Positions 27,174-38,019 are shown, counted from the stretch's first letter. The stretch: 64,000 nt of DNA from Bifidobacteriaceae bacterium (GCA_031272885.1 JAISSX010000057.1:124001-188000); one strand, 5' to 3'. The notes: generated from the letters alone by a model not told the origin. Translations and numbers: made by a program.

Positions 27174-29573
27174 CTACCCCGTCTCCGTAGTCTGGTGTTG
27201 GTCATCGCAAATGATGGCGTTCATGGGCGCGTAAGCCCAGTGCCAGGTCTCCTTGGGCTGCTCGTTGCCGTCTGGGTCCGTCTTGATACGCCAATAGTCA
27301 ACCTGGAAGCCGGAGCCGCCGGCGGACTGCTCCTTGCAGGCCGCACCCGAACTGTGGATGGTGCGCGGCGATTCGTAGGCGTACGGCTCGCCGATTTCCG
27401 CCTGCACGTCCCAATACTTGGTGGACCACAACTGCACCCACACCTCCAGTTCAGGGGTGACCCAGGCGCTCAACACCACGCCGTAGGGGGTGTCGTTGCG
27501 GAACACATTGTCGATCTCGCCCTCCCAGATGGTGGCTTCGCGGCCGGTGGGATAGCGCGAGAAGTAGTTCGAGTGCGGCGTGTGTTCCACGTCCACCATG
27601 CCGGCCAGGTGGCTGGCGTTATAGAGAGTGGTCGAGAACTGCGACAGGCCGCCGCCAATGCCCTCGGTGCTGACACCCGCAATCACCACGCCGGCCGAAT
27701 ACCAACCGGTCTCGGCCGAACGGTGCCCCAGGGCCGTGTCCAGCGAAAACTCCTCACCCGGCCGCACCAACATGCCGCTGACGATGGCGGCCGCCTTCTC
27801 CAGGTTCTTGGTGCGGGGTACGGAGTTGGTGGCGGTGGTGTGGAACTCGCCGATCACTTCCTTGACGCCCAGCGCCTCCAGTTCGGCCCGGCCCTCGGAT
27901 GGGTCGGTGGGCGCCAGTTGGGTGGTCACCACCCGGCCGCTGGCCGTGGTGGCCACCGCCGCCTCGACCATGCCTGCCGCCACACCTTCGCCGTCCACGC
28001 CCTGGCCAGGCAGGCCGTCCACGATCACGGGTACGCCGTCCTGGATCTCGAAGTGGGCGTCCTCAGCCGGCGTCAGAACGCCTTCGGGCAGGCGCGAGCG
28101 GACCGATTCAGCCAGTTTGGCCGCGTCGAAGCTGAGCGCCAGCACACCATCGGTCTGTTTGATGGTGGCAGCCGCGGCAATCTCCGCCGCCGGCACCTCT
28201 ACCACCGTGCCGCCAACCGACACACTGACCGGCCCGGACAGCAACGGTGTGGCCATGGTGTCGATGGCCGTCTGCAGGGCATCGTTGCCGATGACGGGTG
28301 GTTCCACCACGGTGGGCAGGGTCCACGGCCCTGGCACGATGAGGAAGTTGTTCAACACCAGCGTGCGGGCGGCCGGTTGGTCCAGTGTCAAGCCATCGCT
28401 GGCTTCGGTGCTGACCACCTTGCCCGAGGCCACGGACAGCGTGGCGTCTACCGGTTTGATCTGGGTGGCCGTGGCCAGGGAGGCCAGTTCGGCGTCCAGC
28501 GCCGCCGGGTCAACCGTGATCACAGGGTCTGTCCCGGCCAGGCCCTGAATCTGCGTCAACAGGTCCTCCGGCCGGAACGACAGGCCGGTCAGCTCATCCA
28601 CCGTGGCGGCGGCGTCGAAACCCAGGCCACCGATCACCGGGTCGAAGTGGGTGGTTTGGTCACCCACCGTCACCTCGACCGGCTGCACGGCCTGGCTACC
28701 CAGCGTCTCTTGCAGCTTGGTCACCGCCGCATCATGGGTGAGGCCGCCGATGGCGATCCCGTTGACTGTGGTGCCGCGCGGGACCTTGTCGCCGAAGTAG
28801 TAGCAGGCCCCCACATAGGCGCCGCCCAACAGCAAGATCAGGATCAGCGGTACCAACCAGCGCGCCGTGTGGCGCTTCTTCACCTTGGCCGGCTTGCCCT
28901 TGCGGGTCACCGGGATAGGCCGGGTGTCATTCATGCCCCTCGACCTGGTCTTGACCGGCGGGGTCTCACCGGTGGAGGGGCCGTCGTCATCGATCAGGGC
29001 AGCCTCACCCGTCGGTTCCATCGGTTCCTTGACCGAGATGCGCTTGGGGGCGCCGGGTTTGCTGGCGGCCTCGGCGCCGGCAGCCGCACCGACGGCGGCC
29101 GGCAGGATTTCGGTCGGCTCCGGAGTGTCATCGGCCTGGTCTGCGGGTTCGGGTTCCGGTTCGGGTTCGGGTTCCGGTTCCGGCTCGCCTTCTGCTTGCC
29201 CGATGGCGTCCGGTTCGGCGGCCGTTTCGGCCGGCTCTTCGGCTGCCGCCTCCTCCATGCTCACGCGCCGCTCGCCCCGCACCGGTGTGGGCGTGTCATC
29301 GTCTTCGCCGTCGGTCCACTCGGCTTCAGGAGCAGCCTGATCGTCCTGCTCAGTCGCCTGAGCATGCTCACCGCCGAACTCCTCAGGAGCATGCTCGCCA
29401 TCGACCACCGCAGCCTCGACAACCTCGGTCGGCGCGTCATCGGGAGCATGCTCATCAGCCTGAGCCAAGCCCGCCAGGCGCTCTTCCACCTTCTCCCAGG
29501 TGGGCGGCGCCGGGCGCCGGGCGTCCGCGTCCCCACCGGAGGCAGCGGCCTGCGGCACTTGGTTATCTGACAC
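27174..29573 (-). CDS. VanW/YoaR-type membrane-anchored cell-wall protein
   Basis: A 799-residue protein. The first 240 residues are cytoplasmic, acidic and low-complexity, including an EP dipeptide run and three EHA repeats. A single membrane helix (about LVPLILILLLGGAY) follows a basic KKRH patch. Outside are two YoaR/PG_binding_4-like repeats and a C-terminal VanW domain with FSLDTALGHR, GIGGGLSQFSTTLYN and HSNYFSRYPTGRE. The role in the wall is unknown; VanW proteins occur near glycopeptide-resistance genes but are common without them. GTG 29573 has AAGGAG exactly 6 nt upstream, so I prefer it to the GTG at 29588. Confidence 0.85.
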   Translation of the reverse strand: MSDNQVPQAAASGGDADARRPAPPTWEKVEERLAGLAQADEHAPDDAPTEVVEAAVVDGEHAPEEFGGEHAQATEQDDQAAPEAEWTDGEDDDTPTPVRGERRVSMEEAAAEEPAETAAEPDAIGQAEGEPEPEPEPEPEPEPADQADDTPEPTEILPAAVGAAAGAEAASKPGAPKRISVKEPMEPTGEAALIDDDGPSTGETPPVKTRSRGMNDTRPIPVTRKGKPAKVKKRHTARWLVPLILILLLGGAYVGACYYFGDKVPRGTTVNGIAIGGLTHDAAVTKLQETLGSQAVQPVEVTVGDQTTHFDPVIGGLGFDAAATVDELTGLSFRPEDLLTQIQGLAGTDPVITVDPAALDAELASLATATQIKPVDATLSVASGKVVSTEASDGLTLDQPAARTLVLNNFLIVPGPWTLPTVVEPPVIGNDALQTAIDTMATPLLSGPVSVSVGGTVVEVPAAEIAAAATIKQTDGVLALSFDAAKLAESVRSRLPEGVLTPAEDAHFEIQDGVPVIVDGLPGQGVDGEGVAAGMVEAAVATTASGRVVTTQLAPTDPSEGRAELEALGVKEVIGEFHTTATNSVPRTKNLEKAAAIVSGMLVRPGEEFSLDTALGHRSAETGWYSAGVVIAGVSTEGIGGGLSQFSTTLYNASHLAGMVDVEHTPHSNYFSRYPTGREATIWEGEIDNVFRNDTPYGVVLSAWVTPELEVWVQLWSTKYWDVQAEIGEPYAYESPRTIHSSGAACKEQSAGGSGFQVDYWRIKTDPDGNEQPKETWHWAYAPMNAIICDDQHQTTETG

Positions 29574-29622
29574 TGGTGGCTCCTTCACACCTCACGGGGG
29601 ACTGCCCTCGATTGTACGTGCT

Positions 29623-30006
29623 CTACCTCGGACTTGCCTGGACCGGACGGCGGCGTCGCAACAAAGCCGGCACCAGGGCCGCCAGGGGTGCCGCCACCAT
29701 CCAGGCGTAGCCCACGGCATCGCCCTGAATCAAGACGTCGCCACCTGGTCCCACCTGCGCCAACACCTGCGTCACCAGGAAAGCCCCGGCCACGGCTCCC
29801 ATCACCCCGGCGAACCCGCGCCAGGCGCGCACAAACACCGTCAACCCGGCCAGCGCCAACACGCCCAACGCCAAGCCCACCGGCAGGCGGCCCAACGACC
29901 CCACGGTGACCAGGGCGTGGTGCCACACGGTGCCCAGGCCGGCCAGGGCCGCCGCCGCCACGAAGGCCACCGCGCCGCCCACCCAGGCCCGGGCCGTCTC
30001 GGTCAC
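29623..30006 (-). CDS. DUF6113-like integral membrane protein
   Basis: A 127-residue protein with four hydrophobic segments (about 6-26, 35-56, 61-80, 96-117) and an RRRR tail. The GTG at 30006 overlaps the typA stop (GTGA), so it is coupled to typA. The four-helix pattern and the neighbourhood fit the actinobacterial DUF6113 family; function is unknown. Longer in-frame starts would extend into typA and are rejected. Confidence 0.75.
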   Translation of the reverse strand: MTETARAWVGGAVAFVAAAALAGLGTVWHHALVTVGSLGRLPVGLALGVLALAGLTVFVRAWRGFAGVMGAVAGAFLVTQVLAQVGPGGDVLIQGDAVGYAWMVAAPLAALVPALLRRRRPVQASPR

Positions 30007-31928
30007 TGGACACCGGCCTCGCGTTTGGCCCGGCCGCGCGCCTTGGCCCGCTGCTCGGCCGAAAGCTCCACCTTGCGGATGCGCACCACCTCGGGTGTCA
30101 CCTCGACGCATTCGTCCTGGGCGGCGAACTCCAGCGACTCCTCCAGCGTCAGCCGGCGCGGCGGGGTCAAACGCTCCAGCTCTTCACCAGTGGATGAGCG
30201 CATGTTGGTCAGCTTCTTCTCGCGCGTGATGTTGACGTCCATGTCCTCGTTGCGCGGATTCTCGCCCACCACCATGCCCTCGTAGACCTCTTCGGTGGGG
30301 CCGATGAAGAAGCTGCCGCGTTCCTGCAACGCCATGATGGCGTAGGGCGTGGCCACCCCGGACCGGTCTGCCACCATCGAACCGGTGGTGCGCAGCTCAA
30401 TGGGCCCGGCCCACGGCTCGTAGCCTTCCGCGATCGAGTTGGCAATGCCGGTGCCGCGGGTCTCGGTCAGGAATTGGGTGCGGAACGAGATCAGCCCTCG
30501 GGCCGGCACCACGAACTCCATCCGCACCCAGCCGGAGCCGTGGTTCGCCATCGTCACCATGCGGCCCTTGCGGGCCGCCAGCAGTTGGGTCACCGTGCCC
30601 AGATACTCCTCCGGGGCGTCCACCGTCAGCCGTTCCATCGGCTCCAGCAGTTCCCCATCCACGGTCTTGGTCACCACCTGCGGCTTGCCCACGGTCAGTT
30701 CGAAACCCTCGCGGCGCATCTGCTCCACCAGCACGGCCAGGGCCAGTTCGCCTCGGCCCTGCACTTCCCACATGTCCGGCCGCGTGGTGGGCAGCACCTT
30801 GATCGACACGTTGCCCACCAGTTCGCGGTCCAGGCGGTCTTTGACCTGCCGGGCGGTCAGCTTGTGCCCCTTGACCTTGCCGGCCAGCGGCGAGGTGTTG
30901 ATGCCCACCGTCATCGAGATGGCCGGGTCGTCCACCTTGATCGGCGCCAGCGGGCGTGGGTCATCCGGGTCGGTCAGCGTGTCACCGATCATGATGTCGC
31001 CGATGCCGGCCACGGCCACGATGTCGCCCGCCTCGGCCTTGTCGGTGGGCACCCGGTCAAGGGCCTGGGTTTCCAGCAGTTCGGTGATCTTGACGTTCTG
31101 CAGCGAGCCGTCCTGGCGCGACCAGGCCACGGTTTGGCCTTTGGCCAGCGTGCCGTTGTAGAGGCGCAATAGGGCCAAGCGCCCCAGGAATGGCGAGGCG
31201 TCCAGGTTGGTGACATGGGCCTGTAGGGGTGCCTCCGGGTCGTAGCTGGGCGCCGGAATGGTCTCCACGATGGTGCGGAACAGCACCTCCAGGCCGGGTT
31301 GGTCCGGCAGCGCGCCATCGGCCGGTTGCGTCAACGAAGCCCGGCCGGCCTTGGCTGCCGCGTACACCACCGGGAAGTCCAACACGTGGTCAAGGTCCAG
31401 GTCAGGGTTCTCTTCCACCAGGTCGGAGGCCAGCGACAGCAGCAGGTCGGTGGTCTCCTTGACCACCTCGGCAATACGGGCGTCGGACCGGTCCACCTTG
31501 TTCACCACCAGGATCACCGGCAGTTCCGCCACCAGGGCCTTGCGCAACACGAAACGGGTCTGCGGCAGCGGCCCCTCGGAGGCATCCACCAGCAACACCA
31601 CGCCATCGACCATGGAAAGTCCGCGCTCCACCTCGCCGCCGAAATCGGCGTGCCCGGGCGTGTCCACCACGTTGATGGTGATGCCTTGCGGCGCGCCGGC
31701 CTCGGCCGCCGCGGGACCCTTGTAGTGCACGGCCGTGTTCTTGGCCAGGATGGTGATGCCCTTTTCCCGCTCCAGGTCGCCCGAATCCAGGGCCCGTTCG
31801 GCCACGTGGTCGTGCGAGCCGAAGGCGCCGGTCTGCCACAACATGGCGTCCACCAGGGTGGTCTTGCCGTGGTCAACGTGCGCCACTATGGCCACGTTGC
31901 GCAGGTCATTCCGGCGGGACAAGGGCAT
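30003..31928 (-). CDS. typA: Ribosome-associated GTPase TypA/BipA
   Basis: A 641-residue translational GTPase that binds the ribosome and supports 50S assembly and stress or low-temperature growth. G1 [10 protein letters not shown]2/G3 with DTPGHADF, G4 NKVDRSDAR, and the C-terminal [15 protein letters not shown] stretch of the BipA-specific domain are present. I chose ATG 31928 ([20 protein letters not shown]); an upstream in-frame start adds 16 atypical residues. It is followed by the coupled DUF6113 gene. A TATCAT box about 50 bp upstream could be its -10 element. Confidence 0.95.
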   Translation of the reverse strand: MPLSRRNDLRNVAIVAHVDHGKTTLVDAMLWQTGAFGSHDHVAERALDSGDLEREKGITILAKNTAVHYKGPAAAEAGAPQGITINVVDTPGHADFGGEVERGLSMVDGVVLLVDASEGPLPQTRFVLRKALVAELPVILVVNKVDRSDARIAEVVKETTDLLLSLASDLVEENPDLDLDHVLDFPVVYAAAKAGRASLTQPADGALPDQPGLEVLFRTIVETIPAPSYDPEAPLQAHVTNLDASPFLGRLALLRLYNGTLAKGQTVAWSRQDGSLQNVKITELLETQALDRVPTDKAEAGDIVAVAGIGDIMIGDTLTDPDDPRPLAPIKVDDPAISMTVGINTSPLAGKVKGHKLTARQVKDRLDRELVGNVSIKVLPTTRPDMWEVQGRGELALAVLVEQMRREGFELTVGKPQVVTKTVDGELLEPMERLTVDAPEEYLGTVTQLLAARKGRMVTMANHGSGWVRMEFVVPARGLISFRTQFLTETRGTGIANSIAEGYEPWAGPIELRTTGSMVADRSGVATPYAIMALQERGSFFIGPTEEVYEGMVVGENPRNEDMDVNITREKKLTNMRSSTGEELERLTPPRRLTLEESLEFAAQDECVEVTPEVVRIRKVELSAEQRAKARGRAKREAGVQ

Positions 31929-32017
31929 CAAACAGGCTCGCTTCCAGTACTGGCTTGGTGGTGGGGGGCCAACCAATGATACTCAGTGAGCCTGCCGGCA
32001 CCGTTGCGGCCGTACGC

Positions 32018-32860
32018 CTAGAGGTCGATGTCGAGTGGCGACATGGCCGGGTAGGCCGGGTCATGTAACCCGTTGATGGCCTCGATCTCCTCCGGCGTCA
32101 GTTCGAAGTCGAAGATCTGCAGGTTGGCGATCTGGTGCGGCGTCTGATCGGCCCGCGGAATGGTGACAATGCCCAACTGGAGTTGCCAGCGCAGCGTCAC
32201 CTGGTGCACCGACTTGCCGTACTTGTCGGCGATGGCCACCAGCGGGGCCAGGGCGCTGAGCGGCCGGTGGCCCGAACCGAGCGGTGACCAGGCTTCGGTT
32301 ATGATGCCGTGCGCCTCGCCCCACTGGCGCAGGGCCTTCTGCTGCCAGTACGGGTGGTATTCGATCTGGTTGATGGCCGGCACCACACCCGTCTCGTTGA
32401 TCAGGCGTTCCAGGTGCTCCACCCAGAAGTTGGAGACGCCAATCGCCTTGGCCGTGCCCTCCTGCTGGAACTGGATGAAGGCCCGCCACACGTCCACGTA
32501 GCGGTCGGTCTTGGGCTGCGGCCAGTGGATCAGGTACAGGTCGATATAGTCCAGGCCAAGGTCTGCCAGCGACTTGTCGTGGGCGGCCCGGAAGTCACGC
32601 ACATGGTCGCGGTTGTTGATCTTGGTGGTGATGTAGAACTGTTCGCGCGGCAGGCCCGAGGCCCGCACCGCGGCCCCCACCGCCGGTTCGGTGCCGTAGC
32701 CGGCCGCGGTGTCGATGTGGCGGTAGCCGGCGGCGATGGCGCTCTCAACTATGGCTTGGGATTTGGCCAGGTCGGGGACCTCGCCGTGGTAGGTGCCCAA
32801 ACCGATCTGGGGGATGGTGGGGCCCTGGTTCAGCTTCAAGGTGGGGATGGCAACGGTCAT
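32018..32860 (-). CDS. Aldo/keto reductase
   Basis: A 280-residue NADPH-dependent oxidoreductase of the AKR5 type (2,5-diketo-gluconate reductase-like). The catalytic tetrad is intact: D50 and Y55 (DTAAGYGTE), K80 (TTKIN) and H112 (LIHWPQP). The cofactor-binding end shows IPRADQTPHQIANLQIF. The natural substrate cannot be told from sequence. It stands alone between typA and the exonuclease gene. Confidence 0.9.
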   Translation of the reverse strand: MTVAIPTLKLNQGPTIPQIGLGTYHGEVPDLAKSQAIVESAIAAGYRHIDTAAGYGTEPAVGAAVRASGLPREQFYITTKINNRDHVRDFRAAHDKSLADLGLDYIDLYLIHWPQPKTDRYVDVWRAFIQFQQEGTAKAIGVSNFWVEHLERLINETGVVPAINQIEYHPYWQQKALRQWGEAHGIITEAWSPLGSGHRPLSALAPLVAIADKYGKSVHQVTLRWQLQLGIVTIPRADQTPHQIANLQIFDFELTPEEIEAINGLHDPAYPAMSPLDIDL

Positions 32861-32904
32861 GCGGGCAAGCTACCGCCGAAAACGTTTACCGTCAATCCCC
32901 TCCC

Positions 32905-33711
32905 TCACGGGGAAAAGCCGGGCAGGTCATAAGTGACGGTGAAGGGCGCGTGATCGGTCCAGCGGGCGTCATAGCGCTCCGGCTTGTCGATCCGGAAATC
33001 CCGCGCCAGGCCGGCCACCGCCGGCGGCGCAATCTGATAGTCGATGCGCCAACCAGTGTCATTGTCGAAAGCCCGCCCACGCCAAGACCACCAGGTGTAA
33101 GGCCCCTCGCGCTCACCGGCCAGGGCCCGGCCCACATCAACCCAGCCCAGATCGGCAAACCACTCGGTCAACACCGCCCGCTCCTCCGGCAGGAAGCCGC
33201 TGTTCTTCTGGTTGCCGCGCCAGTTCTTCAGATCGGCCTCGCGGTGGGCCACGTTGAAGTCGCCACACACCACCGCGCCGACGGCCGTCAGGGCGCGCAA
33301 CCGTTCCGTCATGGCGTGCAGGAAGTCCAGCTTGTGGTCCTGGCGCACCGTCCCCACCTCGCCGGAGTGAACGTAGGCCGAAACCACTGTCAGCCGGGCG
33401 CCATCGGGCAGCGCGATGTCAGCCTCGATCCATCGCCCGGTGTGGGTGGGCAGCGGTTCCAAACCCGGCAGGCCCTCGCGCACCGCGGCCAGCGGCAGCA
33501 GCGAGGCCACCGCCACCCCGGACCGGCCCTTGATCTGCGAAACGGACTGGGCCAGGTGGCGGTCAGGCAGATACTCCTGGAGTTGCTCCAGCGGCGCCCG
33601 TACCTCTTGCAGGCACAGCACATCCGGCCCGGCAGCCCGCAGCCACGACGCCATACCCTTACGCCAGGCGGCCCGGATGCCGCCCACATTCAGCGTGGTG
33701 ATGTCCAACAA
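32905..33711 (-). CDS. xth: Exonuclease III / AP endonuclease
   Basis: A 268-residue Mg-dependent DNA repair nuclease cutting at abasic sites. Motifs in order: TLNVGGIRAAW, LCLQEVRA (catalytic Glu), YVHSGEVG, CGDFNVAH (Asp/Asn), WWSWRGRAF, WRIDYQ and the final TDHAPF (Asp-His). The start is unusual: a TTG at 33711 (or 33708) with GGGAGG at 7-8 nt; no ATG or GTG fits, and longer versions overlap the ABC permease gene. It starts just 1 bp after that permease's stop, suggesting co-transcription. Confidence 0.9.
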   Translation of the reverse strand: MLDITTLNVGGIRAAWRKGMASWLRAAGPDVLCLQEVRAPLEQLQEYLPDRHLAQSVSQIKGRSGVAVASLLPLAAVREGLPGLEPLPTHTGRWIEADIALPDGARLTVVSAYVHSGEVGTVRQDHKLDFLHAMTERLRALTAVGAVVCGDFNVAHREADLKNWRGNQKNSGFLPEERAVLTEWFADLGWVDVGRALAGEREGPYTWWSWRGRAFDNDTGWRIDYQIAPPAVAGLARDFRIDKPERYDARWTDHAPFTVTYDLPGFSP

Positions 33712-33712
33712 G

Positions 33713-34822
33713 TCATCCCTCCCGGCGGGCGGAGGCCCGCAAGGCATCGATGTACTTGACGCGCGCCCCGGTGCGCAGCACCGAGCCCTCGTACAACCGG
33801 CCGCCAATCACCACCGCCACCCAGGTGGTCACGGCCAGCAGGGCCAGCGAGCCAACCGCCTCCCACCAGGCCACCTTGCCGCCCAGCAGCATGATGGGCA
33901 TCGACATGGGGCTGGAGAACGGAATCCAGGCCATCACCCGCATCACGGTGTCGTTCCAAGACATGGACACCACGATGATGTACGGGATCATGCACAGCAT
34001 CATCACCGGGGTCATTACGGCCGAGACGTCCTCCATCCGCGACACGGTGGCCGCCGTGCCCGCCATCAGCGAACTGAACAGCACAAAACCCAGCACAAAG
34101 AAGACCAGGAACCACAGCATGGGCCAGGTGGCCAGCTTCAACAACGACAGATTGCCGGCCACGGCCAGGCCGGCCAGCATGGCCACCGCCATGGCAACAA
34201 TCTCGGCCAGGGCCAGCAGGGCGTTACCCAGCAGCTTGCCGGCCAGTAGCACCTTGGCCGGCACCGCGGCCAGCAGAATCTCCACCACCCGGGTCTGTTT
34301 TTCGACCACGGTGGTTTGGGCGGCCATCTGGCCGAACATCATCACCACCATGAAGAACAGGATGCCGCTGGCGTAGGTGGCGCCGTACTGCACCCAGAAG
34401 GACACCCGCGGCGGTTCCAGCAGCATCTCCGTTGGTGTCACCGTGGCCGCCTGGGTGACATCGTCCGGCACCGCCGTCAGGCCGATGGCGGTCCACGTGC
34501 CGTCCGCCGCCTGCACCAGGGCGGCCTCCACCGTGCCGTCCCGCACCATTTGGACGGCTTCATCCGCCGATGCCGCCGCCACCGGGTCGATCAGGGCGTC
34601 ACCCGGGGCGCCGGGCGCCAAGGTCCCCACTAGGGCCACCTTGACCTTCTCGTCCGGGCCTTGGGCCGCGTCATCGGCCACCTTGCCGGAAGCCCAATTG
34701 GCCACCAGGATGGCCACAAACACCACCAACACCAACGCCAGGTTGGAGATCACAAACGCCTTCGAGCTGAGCCGCTCGCGCACCTCGCGGCGGGCCACCA
34801 GCATGGTCAACGAGCCGCTCAC
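33713..34822 (-). CDS. ABC-2 type exporter permease (NatB-like)
   Basis: A 369-residue membrane protein of the ABC-2 exporter class. One helix near the N-terminus (about 21-41) is followed by an extracytoplasmic region of about 120 residues, then five or six helices from residue 150 on. The GTG at 34822 overlaps the ATPase stop (GTGA). Like NatB, it may export Na+ or a small molecule; the substrate is unknown. Confidence 0.85.
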   Translation of the reverse strand: MSGSLTMLVARREVRERLSSKAFVISNLALVLVVFVAILVANWASGKVADDAAQGPDEKVKVALVGTLAPGAPGDALIDPVAAASADEAVQMVRDGTVEAALVQAADGTWTAIGLTAVPDDVTQAATVTPTEMLLEPPRVSFWVQYGATYASGILFFMVVMMFGQMAAQTTVVEKQTRVVEILLAAVPAKVLLAGKLLGNALLALAEIVAMAVAMLAGLAVAGNLSLLKLATWPMLWFLVFFVLGFVLFSSLMAGTAATVSRMEDVSAVMTPVMMLCMIPYIIVVSMSWNDTVMRVMAWIPFSSPMSMPIMLLGGKVAWWEAVGSLALLAVTTWVAVVIGGRLYEGSVLRTGARVKYIDALRASARREG

Positions 34823-35781
34823 TTGACCGCCTCCTTCCGCCCAAACCGGCCGCGTCGCTTCTTGGCCGCCGGGGCGGCATCGGCCTCATCCGCCTTCGGC
34901 GCGTCCCCCACCACCTCGCGGAACACCTCCGCCAGGGAGGGGATCACCCGGTTGAAGCCAACCACCGGTCCCTTACCCAGCGCCTGCTGCAACACCTGCT
35001 GGGCCAGTTCGGCAGGGGCGTCGAAGGTGACCCCCGCGCCATCGGCCACCACTGCGGTGACGCCAGGCAGGCCCGCTACCCAGGCCGTGTCCGCCGCCTC
35101 CAGGCGGTAGCGCGAGCCGGCGTACTGTTCCTGCAGGGCGGCCGTAGCCCCGCTGGCCTTGATCTGGCCGCCGGAAATGATCACCAGGTCATCCGTGATC
35201 CGTTCCACCACGTCCAACTGGTGGGAGCTGAACAACACCGGCACGCCGCGCGCCGCCCGCTCCCGCAGCACCGCCATGACCGTGTCCACGGCCAGCGGGT
35301 CCAGGCCACTGAAGGGCTCATCGAGGATCAGCACAGTCGGGTCGTGGACCAGGGCAGCCGCGATCTGGGCCCGCTGCTGGTTGCCCAGCGACAGCTTTTC
35401 CAGGCGGTCATTGACCCTGGCCGTCAAGCCAAGGCGTTCCAGCAGGTCAGCCACGTTTTCTTCGGCCTGCGCCCGGTTCACGCCGTGCAGCCGGGCCAGG
35501 TAGACCAACTGCTCGCCGACCGGCGTCTTGGGGTACAAGCCGCGCTCTTCGGGCATGTAGCCGAAGGTGGCCGCGACCGGGCGGGTGACGGGCTTGCCGT
35601 TCAGGCTGACGGACCCGGCATCGGCCGCCAACACACCCATGATGATGCGCATGGTGGTGGTCTTGCCGGCGCCGTTGCCGCCCACAAAACCGGTCAGGCG
35701 GCCAGGCCCAACCTCGAACGTGACACCGTCCACGGCCTTGAACTGGCCGAACGTACGGCTGACCTGATCAACCCGGAGCAT
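34819..35781 (-). CDS. ABC-2 exporter ATPase (NatA-like)
   Basis: A 320-residue nucleotide-binding subunit: GGNGAGKT (34-41), LSLGNQQRAQIA in place of the canonical LSGGQ, Walker B LILDEPFSGLDP and H-loop FSSHQLD. LGNQQ instead of SGGQQ is normal for the NatA/YhaQ-like group. A C-terminal extension of about 90 residues (DUF4162-like) ends in a Lys/Arg-rich tail. ATG 35781 follows a strong AAGGAGG. Confidence 0.88.
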   Translation of the reverse strand: MLRVDQVSRTFGQFKAVDGVTFEVGPGRLTGFVGGNGAGKTTTMRIIMGVLAADAGSVSLNGKPVTRPVAATFGYMPEERGLYPKTPVGEQLVYLARLHGVNRAQAEENVADLLERLGLTARVNDRLEKLSLGNQQRAQIAAALVHDPTVLILDEPFSGLDPLAVDTVMAVLRERAARGVPVLFSSHQLDVVERITDDLVIISGGQIKASGATAALQEQYAGSRYRLEAADTAWVAGLPGVTAVVADGAGVTFDAPAELAQQVLQQALGKGPVVGFNRVIPSLAEVFREVVGDAPKADEADAAPAAKKRRGRFGRKEAVK

Positions 35782-35818
35782 GGGGCCTCCTTAGGTGGGT
35801 GCTGCCTGCCCCTTCAGG

Positions 35819-36703
35819 CTACTCGGTAAGCCTCTCCGCCGCCTCCACTACGTTGGCCAGCAGCATGGCCCTTGTCATCGGTCCGACACCGCCCGGGTTG
35901 GGGCTGAGCCAGCCGGCCACTTCTGCCACCTGGGGGGCGACATCGCCGGCAATGCGCGTCTTGCCCGGCCGGTCCGGGTCCGGCACCCGCGACACGCCCA
36001 CGTCCAACACCACGGCGCCGGGCTTGACGTGTTCGGGTTGGACCAGACCAGGCACGCCGGCGGCGGCCACGATGACGTCCGCCTGGCGCAGCAGGGCGGG
36101 CAGGTCGCGCGTGCCGGTGTGGGTCAACGTGACGGTGGCGTTGACCTCGCGCCGGGTCAACAGCAGGCCGATCGACCGGCCCACCGTGATGCCGCGGCCC
36201 AGCACCACCACGTGGGCGCCGGCCAGGTCGATGCCGTAGCGGCGGATCAGCTCGATGATGCCCCGCGGCGTACAGGGCAGCGGCGTGGTGGTGGGCCGGT
36301 TGACGTTCAGCACCAGCGCGCCGAGGTTGGCCGGGTGCAGGCCGTCCGCGTCCTTGGCCGGGTCGATGGCGTTGATGGCGGCATCGGCATCCAGGTGGCG
36401 CGGCAGGGGTAGCTGCACAATGTAACCGGTACAGGACGGGTCGGCATTCAGTTGCCCGATGGCGTCCATCACCTGGCTCTGGCTGGCCTCCTCCGGCAGG
36501 TCAACCCTGATGGAGGCCAAACCGACCTCGGCACAGTCGCGGTGCTTGCCGGCCACGTAGATCACCGAGCCGGGGTCCTGCCCCACCAGGACAGTGCCCA
36601 GACCGGGAGTGATGCCGCGGGCCTTGAGGGCGTCGATGCGTTCCTTCAATTCGGCCTTGATCTGGGCGGCGGTCGCCTTGCCGTCCAGCACCTGGGCCGT
36701 CAC
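35819..36703 (-). CDS. folD: Methylene-THF dehydrogenase / methenyl-THF cyclohydrolase
   Basis: A 294-residue bifunctional folate enzyme giving 10-formyl-THF for purines and formyl-Met. The substrate-site Lys lies in YVAGKHRDC, the second signature is [12 protein letters not shown], and the NADP loop is [12 protein letters not shown] 36703 overlaps the glyA stop (GTGA), so the two one-carbon genes are coupled and both lie downstream of the ZTP riboswitch. Confidence 0.95.
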   Translation of the reverse strand: MTAQVLDGKATAAQIKAELKERIDALKARGITPGLGTVLVGQDPGSVIYVAGKHRDCAEVGLASIRVDLPEEASQSQVMDAIGQLNADPSCTGYIVQLPLPRHLDADAAINAIDPAKDADGLHPANLGALVLNVNRPTTTPLPCTPRGIIELIRRYGIDLAGAHVVVLGRGITVGRSIGLLLTRREVNATVTLTHTGTRDLPALLRQADVIVAAAGVPGLVQPEHVKPGAVVLDVGVSRVPDPDRPGKTRIAGDVAPQVAEVAGWLSPNPGGVGPMTRAMLLANVVEAAERLTE

Positions 36704-37992
36704 TGGACCAGCCCGGGGTAGAGCGGGAACGTGTCAGCCAACTTGGCGGTGCGGGCCTTGAGGGCGTCCACGTCCGCCGCCGGGCCGTCCCGCAGAGCGG
36801 TGGCGATGACATCCGCCACCTCGGCGAACTCGGTGGGGCCGAAGCCGCGCGTGGCCAGGGCCGGAGTGCCGATACGCAGGCCGCTGGTGACCTTGGGCGG
36901 GCGGGGGTCGAACGGCACGGCGTTGCGGTTGACGGTGATACCCGCCTCGTCCAACAGGTCCTCAGCCTGCTGGCCGTCCAACTGCGAGTTCCTCAAGTCC
37001 ACCAGGACCAGGTGAACATCGGTGCCGCCGGTCAGCACCGAGACGCCGGCCGCCGCCACGTCCGGTTGGGTCAGGCGTTCGGCCAGGATCTGGGCCCCTT
37101 CCAGGGTGCGGCGCTGGCGGTCCTTGAACTCGTCGGAGGCGGCGATCTTCAGCGCCACGGCCTTGGCGGCAATCACATGCATCAGCGGACCACCCTGCTG
37201 ACCTGGGAAAACGGCCGAGTCGATCTTCCGCCCCCACTGTTCGGCGCTGCGGCTCAAGATCAGGCCGGACCGCGGCCCGCCCAGGGTCTTGTGCACGGTG
37301 GTCGAAGTAATGTCGGCCCATGGCACGGGGCTGGGGTGCAGGCCAGCCGCCACCAGGCCGGCGAAGTGGGCCATGTCCACCCACAGGTAGGCGCCCACCT
37401 CGTCGGCAATCTGCCGGAAGGCCTCGAAGTCCAGGTGACGCGGGTAGGCCGACCAGCCGGCCACGATCACCTGGGGGCGGTGCTGCAGGGCGGCCGCGCG
37501 GACGGCATCGGGCTCAATCCGGTAGGTCTGCGGGTCCACGCCGTAACTGGCCACGTCATACAGCCGGCCGGAGAAGTTGATCTTCATGCCGTGGGTCAGG
37601 TGGCCGCCGTGGGCCAATTCCAGGCCCAGCATCCGTTCGCCCGGCTGCAGCATGGCCGCCAGCACGGCAGCGTTGGCTTGGGCGCCCGCGTGGGGCTGCA
37701 CGTTGGCGTAGTCCGCCCCGAACAGGTCCTTGGCGCGTTGAATGGCCAGTGATTCGGCGATGTCCACCTGTTCGCAGCCGCCGTAGTAGCGCCGGCCGGG
37801 GTAGCCTTCCGCGTACTTGTTGGTCAGCACCGAACCTTGGGCCTGCAGCACGGCGCGAGGGACGAAGTTCTCCGACGCGATCATCTCAAGGGTGCGGCGC
37901 TGGCGGGTCAGTTCGCCCTCCAGGACGGCCGCGATCTCGGGATCGACTTCGGCCAGGGGCAGGGCGGCAACGCTGGTGGGGTTAGTGCTCAT
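36700..37992 (-). CDS. glyA: Serine hydroxymethyltransferase
   Basis: A 430-residue PLP enzyme converting serine and THF to glycine and methylene-THF, the substrate of FolD next door. The Schiff-base Lys is K235 in [13 protein letters not shown]; the folate/PLP region MIASENF (38-44) and [15 protein letters not shown] (58-72) are intact. ATG 37992 follows AAGGAG at 6 nt; an earlier in-frame ATG would use residues within the riboswitch leader. Expression should respond to ZTP, the folate-stress alarmone, through the leader at 38020-38135. Confidence 0.95.
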   Translation of the reverse strand: MSTNPTSVAALPLAEVDPEIAAVLEGELTRQRRTLEMIASENFVPRAVLQAQGSVLTNKYAEGYPGRRYYGGCEQVDIAESLAIQRAKDLFGADYANVQPHAGAQANAAVLAAMLQPGERMLGLELAHGGHLTHGMKINFSGRLYDVASYGVDPQTYRIEPDAVRAAALQHRPQVIVAGWSAYPRHLDFEAFRQIADEVGAYLWVDMAHFAGLVAAGLHPSPVPWADITSTTVHKTLGGPRSGLILSRSAEQWGRKIDSAVFPGQQGGPLMHVIAAKAVALKIAASDEFKDRQRRTLEGAQILAERLTQPDVAAAGVSVLTGGTDVHLVLVDLRNSQLDGQQAEDLLDEAGITVNRNAVPFDPRPPKVTSGLRIGTPALATRGFGPTEFAEVADVIATALRDGPAADVDALKARTAKLADTFPLYPGLVQ

Positions 37993-38019
37993 GTGGTGCT
38001 CCTTGGTCATGGGTGGGCC

